64,000 nt of DNA from Thermoflexus hugenholtzii JAD2 (GTDB lineage Bacteria > Chloroflexota > Anaerolineae > Thermoflexales > Thermoflexaceae). Under the pieces are notes generated by a model. That model was given only the letters and a program-made list of their open reading frames with translations. It was not told the DNA's origin and did not search any database. The stretch lies in assembly GCF_900187885.1 (NCBI RefSeq), contig NZ_FYEK01000035.1, positions 1 through 64,000 on the forward strand, written 5' to 3'. The position numbers and the translations under genes were made by a program. Of this stretch, positions 44,106 to 54,684 are shown piece by piece (the stretch's first letter is position 1; every line of letters begins with the position of its first letter).

Positions 44106-45842
44106 TCAAAGGGGGTGAGCTTCCGGCACGCGCGCGTAAGCCCGGCTCAGGAAGGCGTGGAAATCCCGGGCGTCCTGCCAGGCCTGGGGGCGCAATGAGC
44201 GCTCCGCCGGGAAGATCAGGAAGGCGATCTCCTGAGGCCCGCCCAGCCCCCCGTGGGTCCCCCGTTGATCCTCAAAACTCACTACCGTTCGACCGTCCCA
44301 GGCGCCCAGCAGGATGAGATCGCCACTCCCGGGCAGCCGGGCCAGGCGGGCTAGCTCCTGAGCCGTCCGCTCGGGATCCAGCCACCGCCCCTCCGGCGCC
44401 ATGCGCTCCGGATCGGCCAAGGGGTCCTGGCCGTAGATCGAGGAACGGCCGTCGGCGCGGACGACGCGCGCGCCTCCCTGTCCCATCAGGAAGACGACCT
44501 CCCCTTCCCGGCCGATCACCAGCCCGATCCCCGGGTGCTCGATCAGGGCGTCCAGGAGCTGGGGCCAGCGGATGACGATCTCGCTAAGGGGGAGGGGCTC
44601 CGGCACGGCGGCGATGTAAAGATGGGCCAGCGGACCGGAGGCCCGGATGATCACATCGGCGGACGGCACGGCGGGGGCGGAGGGTTCCCCTCGCAGGAGG
44701 GATGCGCGCCGCTGCACATAGGCTCGGGCCGCCCGCACCACCCGGGCTCCACGCGGGGAGAGGGTCCGTTCCAGCTCGCGCATCTCCGCCATCAGGTATT
44801 GCCACGAACGCCAGCGGCGGTCATCCGGCTCCACCGCCTCGTCCAGGGTCACCGACCGGGCCATGCAGCGCCGGACGAAATCCCCCAGGCTTTCACGGAA
44901 ACGCCGGGCGAAAGGGACCGCCGGGGTCATCCCGTGATCCGAAAAGATGTAGAGATCATACGGCCGCCGGGCGAAGCGGGCCATCCGATCGATCTCCCGC
45001 AGGTAAGCGTCCAGCCGGCGGAGGGCCCGCAGGGCGACCGGATGCTCCGGCCCGTAGCGATGGGCCGCCTCATCATACAGCACGTAGATCCCATACAGAG
45101 GGGAGATCCCCCGATGGAGATCCATGCTGAGGCTGAAGGTCACCAGCTCGTGGAGCAGCGCGTTGCCCAGCGCCAGAAGGGCGGTGCGGAGCAACCCCGC
45201 CGGATCCCGCAGGAAGCGCCACCCGGCCCCCCAGGAGCGGATCCCATACCACAGCTCGTCCAGGATGTCGCGCACCACCATGCGGAGGATCCGCCAGATG
45301 CGCCCCGGGTTGAGGAGGACGATCAGAAGGAGCCCCACGCCCCGGACCCCATCGAGGAGCCCGGGCGGGCCCATGGCGCTGAGGGTGAAGACGGCCCGCT
45401 CGGCCCCCCCGTCGAACAGGCTGGCGTAACAGGCGCCGCCGCGCAACAGCCCTCCGGCGCCCTCCGCCTGCAGCCGCGCGACGACCTCCCGCACATGGCG
45501 CGGTCGCTTCATCCCGATGGGCTCGCGGCGGGCCTTCTCATACCACCGGAACCCCGGGATGGCATCCCGCCGCCCGTAGAGCAGCGCGGCGGTCACCACC
45601 GGGGTGGTGGTGGGGAAGCCGGCGAACCAGGGCGCCAGCCGGAACCGCCCTTTCTGGATCTGGCGGGCCAGATAGGGCATGCGGCCCGCCTCCAGGGCTC
45701 GCTGCAGATGCGGGAAGGAGAGGCCATCGATCTGGATCAGCACCAGCCCCCGCTCCGGCGTCGGCGGAGCCTCTGGCCGCCTCATCCGTCGGCCCAGGAT
45801 TCGGAACTTCGCCCGATAAAACTCCCGGAGGACCGAGACCAT
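44106..45842 (-). CDS. Alkaline phosphatase/phosphodiesterase-superfamily membrane-associated protein
   Basis: About 578 residues from ATG 45842 (GAGGTGGAGG adjacent); a slightly longer version from 45875 is possible. N-terminal VLIQIDGLSFPHLQRAL gives the first metal Asp. FAGFPTTTPVVTAALL contains the likely Thr nucleophile, YIFSDHGMTP the metal Asp-His pair, and GTHGG a further ligand (near the end). A middle segment (GVRGVGLLLIVLLNPGRIW; ALGNALLHELVTFSL) is hydrophobic and may touch the membrane. Members of this superfamily cleave phosphate esters or diesters; the substrate is unknown here. Confidence 0.82.
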   Translation of the reverse strand: MVSVLREFYRAKFRILGRRMRRPEAPPTPERGLVLIQIDGLSFPHLQRALEAGRMPYLARQIQKGRFRLAPWFAGFPTTTPVVTAALLYGRRDAIPGFRWYEKARREPIGMKRPRHVREVVARLQAEGAGGLLRGGACYASLFDGGAERAVFTLSAMGPPGLLDGVRGVGLLLIVLLNPGRIWRILRMVVRDILDELWYGIRSWGAGWRFLRDPAGLLRTALLALGNALLHELVTFSLSMDLHRGISPLYGIYVLYDEAAHRYGPEHPVALRALRRLDAYLREIDRMARFARRPYDLYIFSDHGMTPAVPFARRFRESLGDFVRRCMARSVTLDEAVEPDDRRWRSWQYLMAEMRELERTLSPRGARVVRAARAYVQRRASLLRGEPSAPAVPSADVIIRASGPLAHLYIAAVPEPLPLSEIVIRWPQLLDALIEHPGIGLVIGREGEVVFLMGQGGARVVRADGRSSIYGQDPLADPERMAPEGRWLDPERTAQELARLARLPGSGDLILLGAWDGRTVVSFEDQRGTHGGLGGPQEIAFLIFPAERSLRPQAWQDARDFHAFLSRAYARVPEAHPL

Positions 45843-45956
45843 CCTCCACCTCACAGGAGAGCGGGGGCGCTGCACGGAGATATCCTTCGCCCCTTCGAAA
45901 GCCGGAACAGCCGTCCGCCTGCAACCGCCTGTCCGGACTTCCGCGTAAGCCCAACG

Positions 45957-45972
45957 GAATTCCGCCTTACAT
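45957..45972 (+). repeat. Palindromic intergenic motif, copy C
   Basis: GAATTCCGCCTTACAT (45957-45972) resembles copies A and B at 13 of 16 positions against A and includes the palindrome CGGAATTCCG. It lies in the 174-bp gap between two minus-strand genes. Confidence 0.4.
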
Positions 45973-46016
45973 CGTGGCGGCCTGTTCCAGCGCCCTTCCC
46001 CGACCGCTCCATCCGT

Positions 46017-47057
46017 TCACGGCCATCCGGCGGGGAGCTCTCGCGCCAGAGCTTCCACCCGCTCCCGGGGGATCCAGCCGGCCGGCCGGCCAGCCCGCAG
46101 GACCAGGACCCCGGGGCTTTCGCCCTGGGCCAGGCATAACCATGCGGCGCCCAGGGAAGCCGTCGCATCTAGGCTGGGGAGATCCAGGCGCCGCAGGCCG
46201 TCCCTCATGCGCACCAGGCCTCCCGGCCACCGCCCGGCCTCCTCCACCGGCAGGATCGGTTGTCCGCTGTGCTGAAGCAAGCGCCGGGCAGCGGGCTCCG
46301 GGATCCGATCGTTCACCGCCAGGGGAAGGGGCTGGAGATGCGGGACGAGGGGGATCTGCTGCAACCGCTCCCGGCGGCGCAGCTGCTGGGTTTCCTGGAG
46401 GGTCTGGCCGAGCAGCCACATGGCGATCAGCATTGTAACCAGCCCGCCGGCGTCCTGATGCCGGAACTGCCAGATCGCCAGCCCGCCGATCCCCAGGGCC
46501 CCTGCCTGCCCCACCCGCAACGCCAGCCAGGTCCCCCAGCCCTCCCCGAGGGCCATGGCCAGAGCGCTGCGCAGGATCCGCCCACCATCCATCGGGAACA
46601 CGGGGAGCAGGTTGAAGAGGCCCAGCAGGAGGTTCAACCATCCGAACACCACCTCCGGGCGCCATCGCGCTCCCGGGCCTTCCCAGCCGCCCAGCCCGGC
46701 GATGAGGAGGGCGAGGAGGAGGTTGACGCTGGGCCCAGCCAGGGCGATCCCCAGCTCCGCTCGGAAGCGGCCGGGGGACAGCCGGACCGCGGTGAAGCCG
46801 CCCAAGGGCCAGAGAACCACCGCGGTCACCGGGACACGCAGCAGGCGCGCGGCGGCAAGATGCCCCAGCTCGTGCAACAGAACCGCCCCGAACAACAGAA
46901 GCCACCAGAGGCCCTGCCGCAGGGCTTCCCGCCATCCGGCCAGCAGGCCGGCTCCCAGCACGGCCGCCATCAGCAACGCCACCAGGCTCCCGTGCACCTG
47001 CACCGGAACCCCGGCGAGGGTGAACAGCCGGATGGCGGGGAGGCGGAAGCGGGACAT
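46017..47057 (-). CDS. Site-2-type intramembrane metalloprotease (M50 family)
   Basis: 346 residues from ATG 47057 (GGAGAGG upstream). Six or so transmembrane helices fill residues ~10-215. The zinc site is HELGH (VLLHELGHLAA), and the third ligand Asp is in LLPVFPMDGGRILR, both within membrane helices. LAGPSVNLLLALLIAG is also typical. The C-terminal ~130 residues are soluble and look like a degenerate CBS-domain pair, as in the SpoIVFB-like/Rip3 subgroup. It would cleave membrane-bound regulators. The target is unknown. It is 28 nt after gltX on the same strand. Confidence 0.9.
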   Translation of the reverse strand: MSRFRLPAIRLFTLAGVPVQVHGSLVALLMAAVLGAGLLAGWREALRQGLWWLLLFGAVLLHELGHLAAARLLRVPVTAVVLWPLGGFTAVRLSPGRFRAELGIALAGPSVNLLLALLIAGLGGWEGPGARWRPEVVFGWLNLLLGLFNLLPVFPMDGGRILRSALAMALGEGWGTWLALRVGQAGALGIGGLAIWQFRHQDAGGLVTMLIAMWLLGQTLQETQQLRRRERLQQIPLVPHLQPLPLAVNDRIPEPAARRLLQHSGQPILPVEEAGRWPGGLVRMRDGLRRLDLPSLDATASLGAAWLCLAQGESPGVLVLRAGRPAGWIPRERVEALARELPAGWP

Positions 47058-47085
47058 CGTGCACCTCTCCACCTCGCAGGAGCTC

Positions 47086-48573
47086 TCAACGGGCGGGGAC
47101 GCCCTCCAGAAGCCGGACGGCCGCCTCCAGGCGTCGCAACGTCCGCTCCCGGCCCAGGAGGGCGAGGGACTCAAACAGAGGGGGGGTGACCCGCCGGCCG
47201 GTGACCGCCACGCGGACGGCCATGAACAACGTCCCCGCCTTCACACCCAGGCGATCCGCGAGGCCCCGCAGCGCCGCCTCAATGGCTTCGTGGGTGAACG
47301 CGGGGAGCGCCTCCAGAGCGCGCTGGGCTTCCGTCAGCCAGGTCCGCACCGCCTCGGGGGAGGCGCCCGAGGGCACCAGATCCTCCAATGCCGGCGACAC
47401 CTCCTCCCTCCACAGGAATTCCAGCATCTCCGCCCCTTCCCGCAGCGTCTTGATCCGCTCCTGGATCAGGGGGATCGCCCGGCGCAGGGTCTCTGGATCC
47501 GGCCGCAGGCCGAGGGCCTCCACATAAGGCCGCAGCCGCTCCGCCAGGGCCTCCGGGCTCAGGCGCCGGATGTAGACGCCGTTCATCCACTCCAGCTTGT
47601 CGTAGTTGAAGGCCGCCGGCTTGGGGTTGATGCCGGAGATGTCAAACTTCTCGATCAGCTCCTCCACCGTGAAGAGCTCGGTCTTATCGTCATAAGCCCA
47701 TCCGGTCAGCGCCAGGAAGTTGATCAGGGCCTCCGGCAGGTATCCTTCCTCCCGGAAATCCCGCACGAAGACAGCCGTCTCCCATCGCCCTTGCTCCTGC
47801 AGCACCCGCTTGCTCATCTTCCCCTTGCCCGTCGGGCTCAAGATGATGGGCAGATGGGCGAACTGAGGCGGCTCCCACCCAAAGGCCTGGTAGAGCAGGA
47901 TGTGCCGGGGCGTGCTGGGGATCCATTCATCCGCCCGCATCACGTGGGTGATGCGCATCAAATGATCGTCCACCACGTTGGCCAGGTGATACGTAGGGTA
48001 GCCGTCGGATTTCAACAGCACGAAATCATCCTGGGTCCGGTTCTGCACGGAGATCTCCCCGTGCACCAAGTCGTGAAAGGACGTGGCTCCCTCCAGGGGA
48101 ACCTTGAGGCGGATCACGTAGGGCTCCCCGGCGGCGATGCGACGCCGGGCCTCCTCAAGCGAGACGTTGTAGCGGCAGTAGCGGTCGTAACCGGTGGGCT
48201 GCTTGCGGGCCTCCTGCTCCCGACGCAGGCGCTCCAGCCGCTCCTCCGAGCAGAAGCAATAATAGGCATGACCCAGGTCGACCAGGCGGTGGGCGTGCTC
48301 CCGGTAGATCTCCAGCCGCTGGGACTGGATGTAAGGCCCGTAGGGTCCTCCGACGTCCGGGCCTTCGTCCCAATCCAGGCCCAGCCATCGGAGGGAGTCC
48401 AGGATATCCTCCAGGGCGCCAGGGATCAGGCGCTTGCGGTCGGTGTCCTCAATGCGCAGGACGAACTGGCCCCCGTGATGGCGGGCGAAGAGCCAGTTGA
48501 AGAGGGCCGTGCGGGCCCCCCCGACATGCAGGAACCCGGTCGGGCTGGGCGCAAACCGAACGCGAACACTCAT
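47086..48573 (-). CDS. gltX: Glutamyl-tRNA synthetase
   Basis: 495 residues. Class I synthetase charging tRNA(Glu). The HIGH-type motif is PTGFLHVGGARTALFN, EDTDRKR is near residue 45, and the KMSKS loop is GKGKMSKRV (~250). It supplies Glu-tRNA for translation and for HemA at 25209. Whether it is discriminating or also charges tRNA(Gln) cannot be told. GGGAGGGG precedes the ATG, and a TACAAT box at 48608-48613 lies ~35 nt upstream. Confidence 0.97.
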   Translation of the reverse strand: MSVRVRFAPSPTGFLHVGGARTALFNWLFARHHGGQFVLRIEDTDRKRLIPGALEDILDSLRWLGLDWDEGPDVGGPYGPYIQSQRLEIYREHAHRLVDLGHAYYCFCSEERLERLRREQEARKQPTGYDRYCRYNVSLEEARRRIAAGEPYVIRLKVPLEGATSFHDLVHGEISVQNRTQDDFVLLKSDGYPTYHLANVVDDHLMRITHVMRADEWIPSTPRHILLYQAFGWEPPQFAHLPIILSPTGKGKMSKRVLQEQGRWETAVFVRDFREEGYLPEALINFLALTGWAYDDKTELFTVEELIEKFDISGINPKPAAFNYDKLEWMNGVYIRRLSPEALAERLRPYVEALGLRPDPETLRRAIPLIQERIKTLREGAEMLEFLWREEVSPALEDLVPSGASPEAVRTWLTEAQRALEALPAFTHEAIEAALRGLADRLGVKAGTLFMAVRVAVTGRRVTPPLFESLALLGRERTLRRLEAAVRLLEGVPAR

Positions 48574-48607
48574 CCGGGATCCCCTCCCAATCCCGTGATC
48601 ACCGGGT

Positions 48608-48613
48608 ATTGTA
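48608..48613 (-). promoter_or_regulatory. Candidate -10 of gltX
   Basis: TACAAT on the minus strand (48613-48608), in the 51-nt gap between the ybbR-type gene and gltX. No good -35 is seen, since that position lies in the end of the preceding gene. Low certainty. Confidence 0.35.
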
Positions 48614-48624
48614 ACTCAAGCGGC

Positions 48625-49857
48625 TCAGCGCGTCCGGGTCGGCGTGGGGGCCGGCATCAGCGTCACCTGGAGGCTGGGGGGGATCAGCGTCCAGGAGAGG
48701 TTGGTCACCGTGGCGCTGAGGATCACCGTGGGCGTCAAGGTATAGGTCCCCCGCTCCAGATCCCTCACCTCCACCCACACCCGCAGCTGATCCGGCTGGA
48801 GGCTCTCCACGTAAAGAAGGGGGCCCCGCACGATCACGTCCACCGTCTCCGGCGAGAGGCGGGCGATCATCCCCGGGCGCAATCCCTCCACCACCACCGG
48901 GACCTGCTGGAAGACCTGGGTGCTGAGGATGGGCTCCACCCGGAGGCGGACCTCCACCTGGTTGGGGGCACCGACCAGGGCGACCCCGGGCGGCAACACC
49001 AGAGGGACCTCCGCGATCAGCTCGCCCCGGGCCTCGGAGAGATCGATGGGCTCGGTGGAGAGATAGCTGCCGACCTCCTCCAGCCGCCGGGGATCCCCGG
49101 TCAGGGTGACCGTAGGGGGATCCACGGCGATCTCCGTCAGCTGATAGCCCCGCGCCGGGCGCCCGCGCAGGTTGACCCGCACCGGCAGCTCGCGGAAGCC
49201 GAGGCGCTGTTCGATGGGGACCGTGACCGTGATCCGGGCCGGCTCCACCTGCACCTCTGTCAGCACCCTCCCCTCGGAGTCCACCGCTTCCAGGGCGACC
49301 TCTGTCTCCACGCTTTGACGCGCCCCCTCGACGCGGATCCGCCCCACGGCCATGGCCGCAACGGCGATCCGGGAGCGGGGGCCGGTCACCCGGACCTGGG
49401 GGAGGGCGGGAAGCGGTGTCCCGGCCTGGTAGCCGATGGCCGGTTGACCCAGAATCTGAATGGAGACCGGGACTTCCCGGCTCTCCACGCGCTCCAGACG
49501 GAAGCGCACCGCCGGGGGATCCACTTCGAGGATCTGGATGCTCCGCCGGTGGACGCGGATCTGCACCGGCCGCTCATAGGCCCCCTCGCCCAGGCCGGAC
49601 ACGTTCACAAAGGCCTCCACATCCTGAGGGACGATGGTGCCCTCCATCGCCCGGGGCACCCGCAGGCGGAGGCGGACCCGCTCGGCGGAGCGTTCGAAGA
49701 CCACGTGATCGGACGCCAGGCCTTGAAAGGCCAGCGGGACATCGGTCAAGGACCGCTCCACGGGCGGGTTCTCCTCCCAGACGGCGGCGGCCCAGAGGGC
49801 GAAGGCCAGCCCGAAGGCCAGCAGCGCCAGCCCCATGTTCTCTCGGGCCCACCTCAT
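48625..49857 (-). CDS. YbbR-domain protein (CdaR-like regulator of the diadenylate cyclase)
   Basis: 410 residues. One N-terminal transmembrane helix (LALLAFGLAFALWAAAVW, followed by the typical WEENPP), then four YbbR repeats of ~80-90 residues. Repeats are marked by segments such as ERSLTDVPLAFQGL, SREVPVSIQILGQP, FRELPVRVNLRGRPARGY and FQQVPVVVEGLRPGM. The tail ends in a Pro/Thr stretch. CdaR proteins bind and tune CdaA in the membrane. The 4-nt overlap with the diadenylate cyclase gene upstream supports that role here. Confidence 0.9.
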   Translation of the reverse strand: MRWARENMGLALLAFGLAFALWAAAVWEENPPVERSLTDVPLAFQGLASDHVVFERSAERVRLRLRVPRAMEGTIVPQDVEAFVNVSGLGEGAYERPVQIRVHRRSIQILEVDPPAVRFRLERVESREVPVSIQILGQPAIGYQAGTPLPALPQVRVTGPRSRIAVAAMAVGRIRVEGARQSVETEVALEAVDSEGRVLTEVQVEPARITVTVPIEQRLGFRELPVRVNLRGRPARGYQLTEIAVDPPTVTLTGDPRRLEEVGSYLSTEPIDLSEARGELIAEVPLVLPPGVALVGAPNQVEVRLRVEPILSTQVFQQVPVVVEGLRPGMIARLSPETVDVIVRGPLLYVESLQPDQLRVWVEVRDLERGTYTLTPTVILSATVTNLSWTLIPPSLQVTLMPAPTPTRTR

Positions 49858-50732
49858 TGCTTACCCCCAGCTCCCCGGATGGTGAAGAGGATCACCCATG
49901 CCCGCCGGCCCAGCTCCCGCAGCTCTTGCAGCCAGCGGTAGGTTTGCGCGACCTCCGGCGGCGGGCTGTAGAAGTTCCGCAGCACCAGCTCCAGGCGCCG
50001 CGCGTCCAGCCGGCGCACCATCCGGCCGTTCAGGGCCACGGAGATCGTCCCGCGTTCCTCAGAGATCACGATGGCCAGGGCGTCGCTCACCTCCGTGATC
50101 CCGATGGCCGCCCGATGGCGCAGGCCCAGCTGGGGATCCCCCAGCCATCCGGTGGTGAGGGGAAGGATGCAGCCCGCCGCCACCACCCGCCCGTCCCGAA
50201 TGATCACCGCCCCGTCGTGCAGGACCGTGTTGGGCGCGAAGATGGTCATCAGCAGCTCGGGGGTCACCCGGGCGTCCAGGCGGATCCCGGTGTCGATGTA
50301 GGTCTGGAGGCCGGTGGTGCGCTCCAGCACGATGAGGGCGCCGTGGCGACGCTCCGCCAGCCGGGGGCATGCCTGGACCAGCGCCTCGATCACCTCATCG
50401 ACAGGCGCCCCCCTTGGATCCCGCTGAAGCCAGAGCCCCACCCGCCCCAGCCGCTCCAGAGCCCGCCGGAGCTCCGGCTGGAAGATGATCGGGATGGCGA
50501 TGAGCAACGCCGGGAGCGCCCGCTCCAGAAGCCAGCGCATCGCCCGCAGGGAGCGGAGGGGGCCGCTCAGGATGAGCACGAGCAGGATGAGGATGAACAG
50601 GCCCCGAACGAGGGTGACCGCCGGCGTCCCTTTCAGGGAATACAGGATCCCGAAAAAGAGAAGGGCCACCAGCCCGATATCGATCAAACTGATCCAGCTC
50701 AGCTGGTCCAGCAGGTAGAGCAGATCCCGCAC
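49854..50732 (-). CDS. cdaA: Membrane diadenylate cyclase (c-di-AMP synthase)
   Basis: 292 residues from GTG 50732 (AGGTGATG upstream). Three N-terminal transmembrane helices (~15-95) precede the DAC domain. The catalytic DGA motif is in NTVLHDGAVIIRDG (~residue 172), and the RHR motif is in GLRHRAAIGITE (~204). Two ATP are condensed to cyclic di-AMP, which controls osmolyte/potassium balance and wall homeostasis. Gene order cdaA-cdaR is as in Firmicutes. No glmM or c-di-AMP phosphodiesterase is nearby. Confidence 0.95.
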   Translation of the reverse strand: MRDLLYLLDQLSWISLIDIGLVALLFFGILYSLKGTPAVTLVRGLFILILLVLILSGPLRSLRAMRWLLERALPALLIAIPIIFQPELRRALERLGRVGLWLQRDPRGAPVDEVIEALVQACPRLAERRHGALIVLERTTGLQTYIDTGIRLDARVTPELLMTIFAPNTVLHDGAVIIRDGRVVAAGCILPLTTGWLGDPQLGLRHRAAIGITEVSDALAIVISEERGTISVALNGRMVRRLDARRLELVLRNFYSPPPEVAQTYRWLQELRELGRRAWVILFTIRGAGGKQ

Positions 50733-50813
50733 GCGCCATCACCTGTTCAATCGAACGTGGATCCGCCATCTCTTCTTTTCGGATCGCGCCGGGCTGCGGC
50801 GTTCCTCCCGCCC

Positions 50814-53108
50814 TCATCCGCCGGAGCTCAGTAGGGCCCGGTAGCGCTCGGCCTGGGCAGGGTTCAGGCGCATCAAGGAGCGATACACCGCCTGGGCCTC
50901 GGAGAGACGACCGGCCTGCAGGTATTGCTCCCCCATCCGTTCCAGATGGGCCACCGCTGCCTCGGGCTGTTCCAGCTCCAGATACAGCTGAGCCGCTTGC
51001 TGGCGCAGGGCGAGCTCCTCGGGGAAGAGCAGGATGAGCTCCTCCAGGTTCCGGGCCGCCTCCGCCAGCCGCCCAGCGGCCCGCGCCCGCTCCACCAGCT
51101 GTTGCAGCTCCTGCACCGCCGCATCCTTGCGGTTCGCCCGCAGATAGGCCTCCACCAGGCCCCAGCGGGCCTCCAGGTCCTCCGGGGCGAGGGCGCGCAA
51201 CCGCTCCAGGTGTTCGATCGCCCCGCTCCAGTCCAGGCGCTGGACGGCGATCTCCACCAGCCGGCGGAGGAGGGGCGACAGCGCCGAGCCGGGGAGCCCA
51301 TGGCGGGAAGCCCACGCCAGCCCCTCCCGGCCGATCCGCTCCGCCTGTTCCAGATCCGCCATCTGCATATGCGCGTCCACCAAGCCGCAGAAGGCCTGCA
51401 GCGCCCGCGGCGCATCGCCCAGGGTCTGGGCGAGCTGCAGCAGCCGCTCCAGAGCCGGCAGATCCATGGGAGCCAGCCGGGTGACCTGCTCGAAGGCAGC
51501 GAGGGCCATAGAGGGATCCTCCAGATACAGAAAATAGGTCCCCAAGGCCCGGAATTTGTTCGCCGCCGCCGGGATGTGACGGCCCCAGGCCAGCAGCTGC
51601 CCGAGGATGAGATGGGGCAGCGGGGCGAAGGGGGCGCCGGCCAGGATCCGCAACGCCTCCTCCAGCGCGCTGTAGAACAGGCCTAGCTGGGCCCACGTAT
51701 AGGTTTGCCCCAGATCCAGGAGCACCCGCTCCCCCTGGGGAGAGAGCAGGACGTCGGCCAGGGTGAGCCGGAACGGCGTGCCGGCGGTCCATTGATCCAG
51801 CGCCTGGCGGATCCAGAGGATCCGATCCTCCCAGGTCGGACTCTCCAGGATCTGACGGGCCCCCTCCAGGAGAGCCGCCTGACGCTCCGGATGCCGGGGG
51901 AGCCAGGAGCGTAGGAAGCGATAACGCTCCCGGAGGACCTCCCGGCTTTCCTCCCGGGCCAGCTCCTGATCCAGGGATTCCAGGGCCTCCAGGTAGCGCA
52001 GGGCGGCGGACGCCGCCGCGCCCTGCCGTTCCTCACAGCGGGCCAGCAGGAGAAGACCGGCGAAGGCGTAGGTGGGGACATCTGTGGCGCGCCGGAGATA
52101 CGAGGCGGCTTCCTCGCAACGCCGGAGCTCAGCCAGCGCGGCGCCGATGGCGAAGGGCAGGGCCGGGTGCTCCAGCCCGGCGGCGCGCACCTGCTCGTAG
52201 AAGGCCAGCGCCTCCCGCAGCTGGCCCTGAGCGTGGGCGTCCACCGCCCGGCCCAGGAGGGCATGGATCCGGAACCACTCTGATTCAGAGAACGAACCCG
52301 GCTCCTCCGAGAACACGAGATCCGCCAGCTCCCGGAGCGCCTGGGAGAGGGCGCGGCGGATCGGATCCGCAGGGGCTTCGGCCTCCTCCGGGGCCAGCAT
52401 CCAGAGGGCCTCAGCCCGGGCCTGCTCCGCCTCGGCGCCTTCGGCCCTGGACGTCGGCCGGGGCAACGGACCGGTGCCGGTCCGCCGGGCCAGCTGGACG
52501 CGCAGCCAGTCCCGGGCCTGCAAGGCCTGCGGATGATCCGGATCCAGGGCGAGGGCGGCGTCGATGGCCTCGAGGGCCCGCTGCAGGTCCCCTTGCTGGA
52601 TCCAGGCGCGGGCGAGGGCCAGATCCACCCGAATCGCCGCCTCCCGCTGATCCAGCTGGCGATACGCCTGGGCCAGGGCCTCCAGCGTCTCGATCCGGCC
52701 GGGATCCAGGCGGATGGCCTGGGCCCATGCCTGGATGGCGCGTCGAAGATCGCCGCGATCGGCGAACATCCGGCCGGCCCGGTGGTAATGGGCTGCCGCC
52801 TCCGCCGCCCGGCCGGCGCGCTGATGCACTTCGGCGAGGCGCCACACCGGCGCGGGATCCTCAGGGCGGAGGCGCTCCAGCTGCCGGAAGGCCTCCAGAG
52901 CCTCTTCATAGCGCCCGGCCTCCATACAGGCCAGGCCCAGCCCGGTCAGGGCCTCCGGCTCCTCCGGGGCCACCGTCAGGGCCTCCCGATAAGCCGCGAT
53001 GGCGGCCGCCCACTGTTTCTGCCAGAGCGCGGCATGGCCGCGCTGCAACGCCTGTTCATACCGCAGGCGCTCTTCCCCCACCGCGGGTCCCCCGCCTGTT
53101 GGATCCAT
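50814..53108 (-). CDS. Long TPR-repeat protein of unknown function
   Basis: About 764 residues from ATG 53108; a TTG one codon earlier is possible. TPR units fill most of the chain. Residues ~15-215 hold six tandem repeats (AIAAYREALTVAPEEPEALTGLG; ALEAFRQLERLRPEDPAPVWRLA). A more divergent central part follows (~270-480), and another set ends the protein (AVAHLERMGEQYLQAGRLSEAQAVYRSL, split over helices). There is no signal peptide or transmembrane helix, so it is a cytoplasmic scaffold. No enzymatic domain is seen. A TATACT box lies immediately upstream, implying an almost leaderless transcript. Confidence 0.82.
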   Translation of the reverse strand: MDPTGGGPAVGEERLRYEQALQRGHAALWQKQWAAAIAAYREALTVAPEEPEALTGLGLACMEAGRYEEALEAFRQLERLRPEDPAPVWRLAEVHQRAGRAAEAAAHYHRAGRMFADRGDLRRAIQAWAQAIRLDPGRIETLEALAQAYRQLDQREAAIRVDLALARAWIQQGDLQRALEAIDAALALDPDHPQALQARDWLRVQLARRTGTGPLPRPTSRAEGAEAEQARAEALWMLAPEEAEAPADPIRRALSQALRELADLVFSEEPGSFSESEWFRIHALLGRAVDAHAQGQLREALAFYEQVRAAGLEHPALPFAIGAALAELRRCEEAASYLRRATDVPTYAFAGLLLLARCEERQGAAASAALRYLEALESLDQELAREESREVLRERYRFLRSWLPRHPERQAALLEGARQILESPTWEDRILWIRQALDQWTAGTPFRLTLADVLLSPQGERVLLDLGQTYTWAQLGLFYSALEEALRILAGAPFAPLPHLILGQLLAWGRHIPAAANKFRALGTYFLYLEDPSMALAAFEQVTRLAPMDLPALERLLQLAQTLGDAPRALQAFCGLVDAHMQMADLEQAERIGREGLAWASRHGLPGSALSPLLRRLVEIAVQRLDWSGAIEHLERLRALAPEDLEARWGLVEAYLRANRKDAAVQELQQLVERARAAGRLAEAARNLEELILLFPEELALRQQAAQLYLELEQPEAAVAHLERMGEQYLQAGRLSEAQAVYRSLMRLNPAQAERYRALLSSGG

Positions 53109-53118
53109 CAAAGTCCAA

Positions 53119-53124
53119 GTATAC
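53119..53124 (-). promoter_or_regulatory. Candidate -10 of the TPR-protein gene
   Basis: TATACT on the minus strand (53124-53119). The start of transcription would be near 53112, only a few nt before the ATG at 53108. The -35 is poor. Confidence 0.4.
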
Positions 53125-53140
53125 CAGCGGAGAAGGTGGC

Positions 53141-53169
53141 TTGAAAGGGCCCTTCGGGGCCGCTACAAT
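53141..53169 (+). promoter_or_regulatory. Promoter of proS
   Basis: TTGAAA (53141-53146) and TACAAT (53164-53169) are separated by 17 nt. Start near 53176 gives a ~50-nt leader with AAGGAGG just before the proS ATG at 53226. It may also drive the two downstream genes. Confidence 0.8.
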
Positions 53170-53213
53170 AGGCCTTAGATCCTGGGGAAGGCAGGAGATC
53201 TTTCGCGGCGTAA

Positions 53214-54656
<1,443 letters not shown>

Positions 54657-54684
54657 TCGAACCTGCGAACGGAGGAGGGAGCCG

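Noticed and set aside
46555-49941. 1128-codon plus-strand open frame opposite the M50 protease, gltX and ybbR genes
   Set aside because: Same GC-driven antisense artefact; crosses three real genes and has no recognisable domain.
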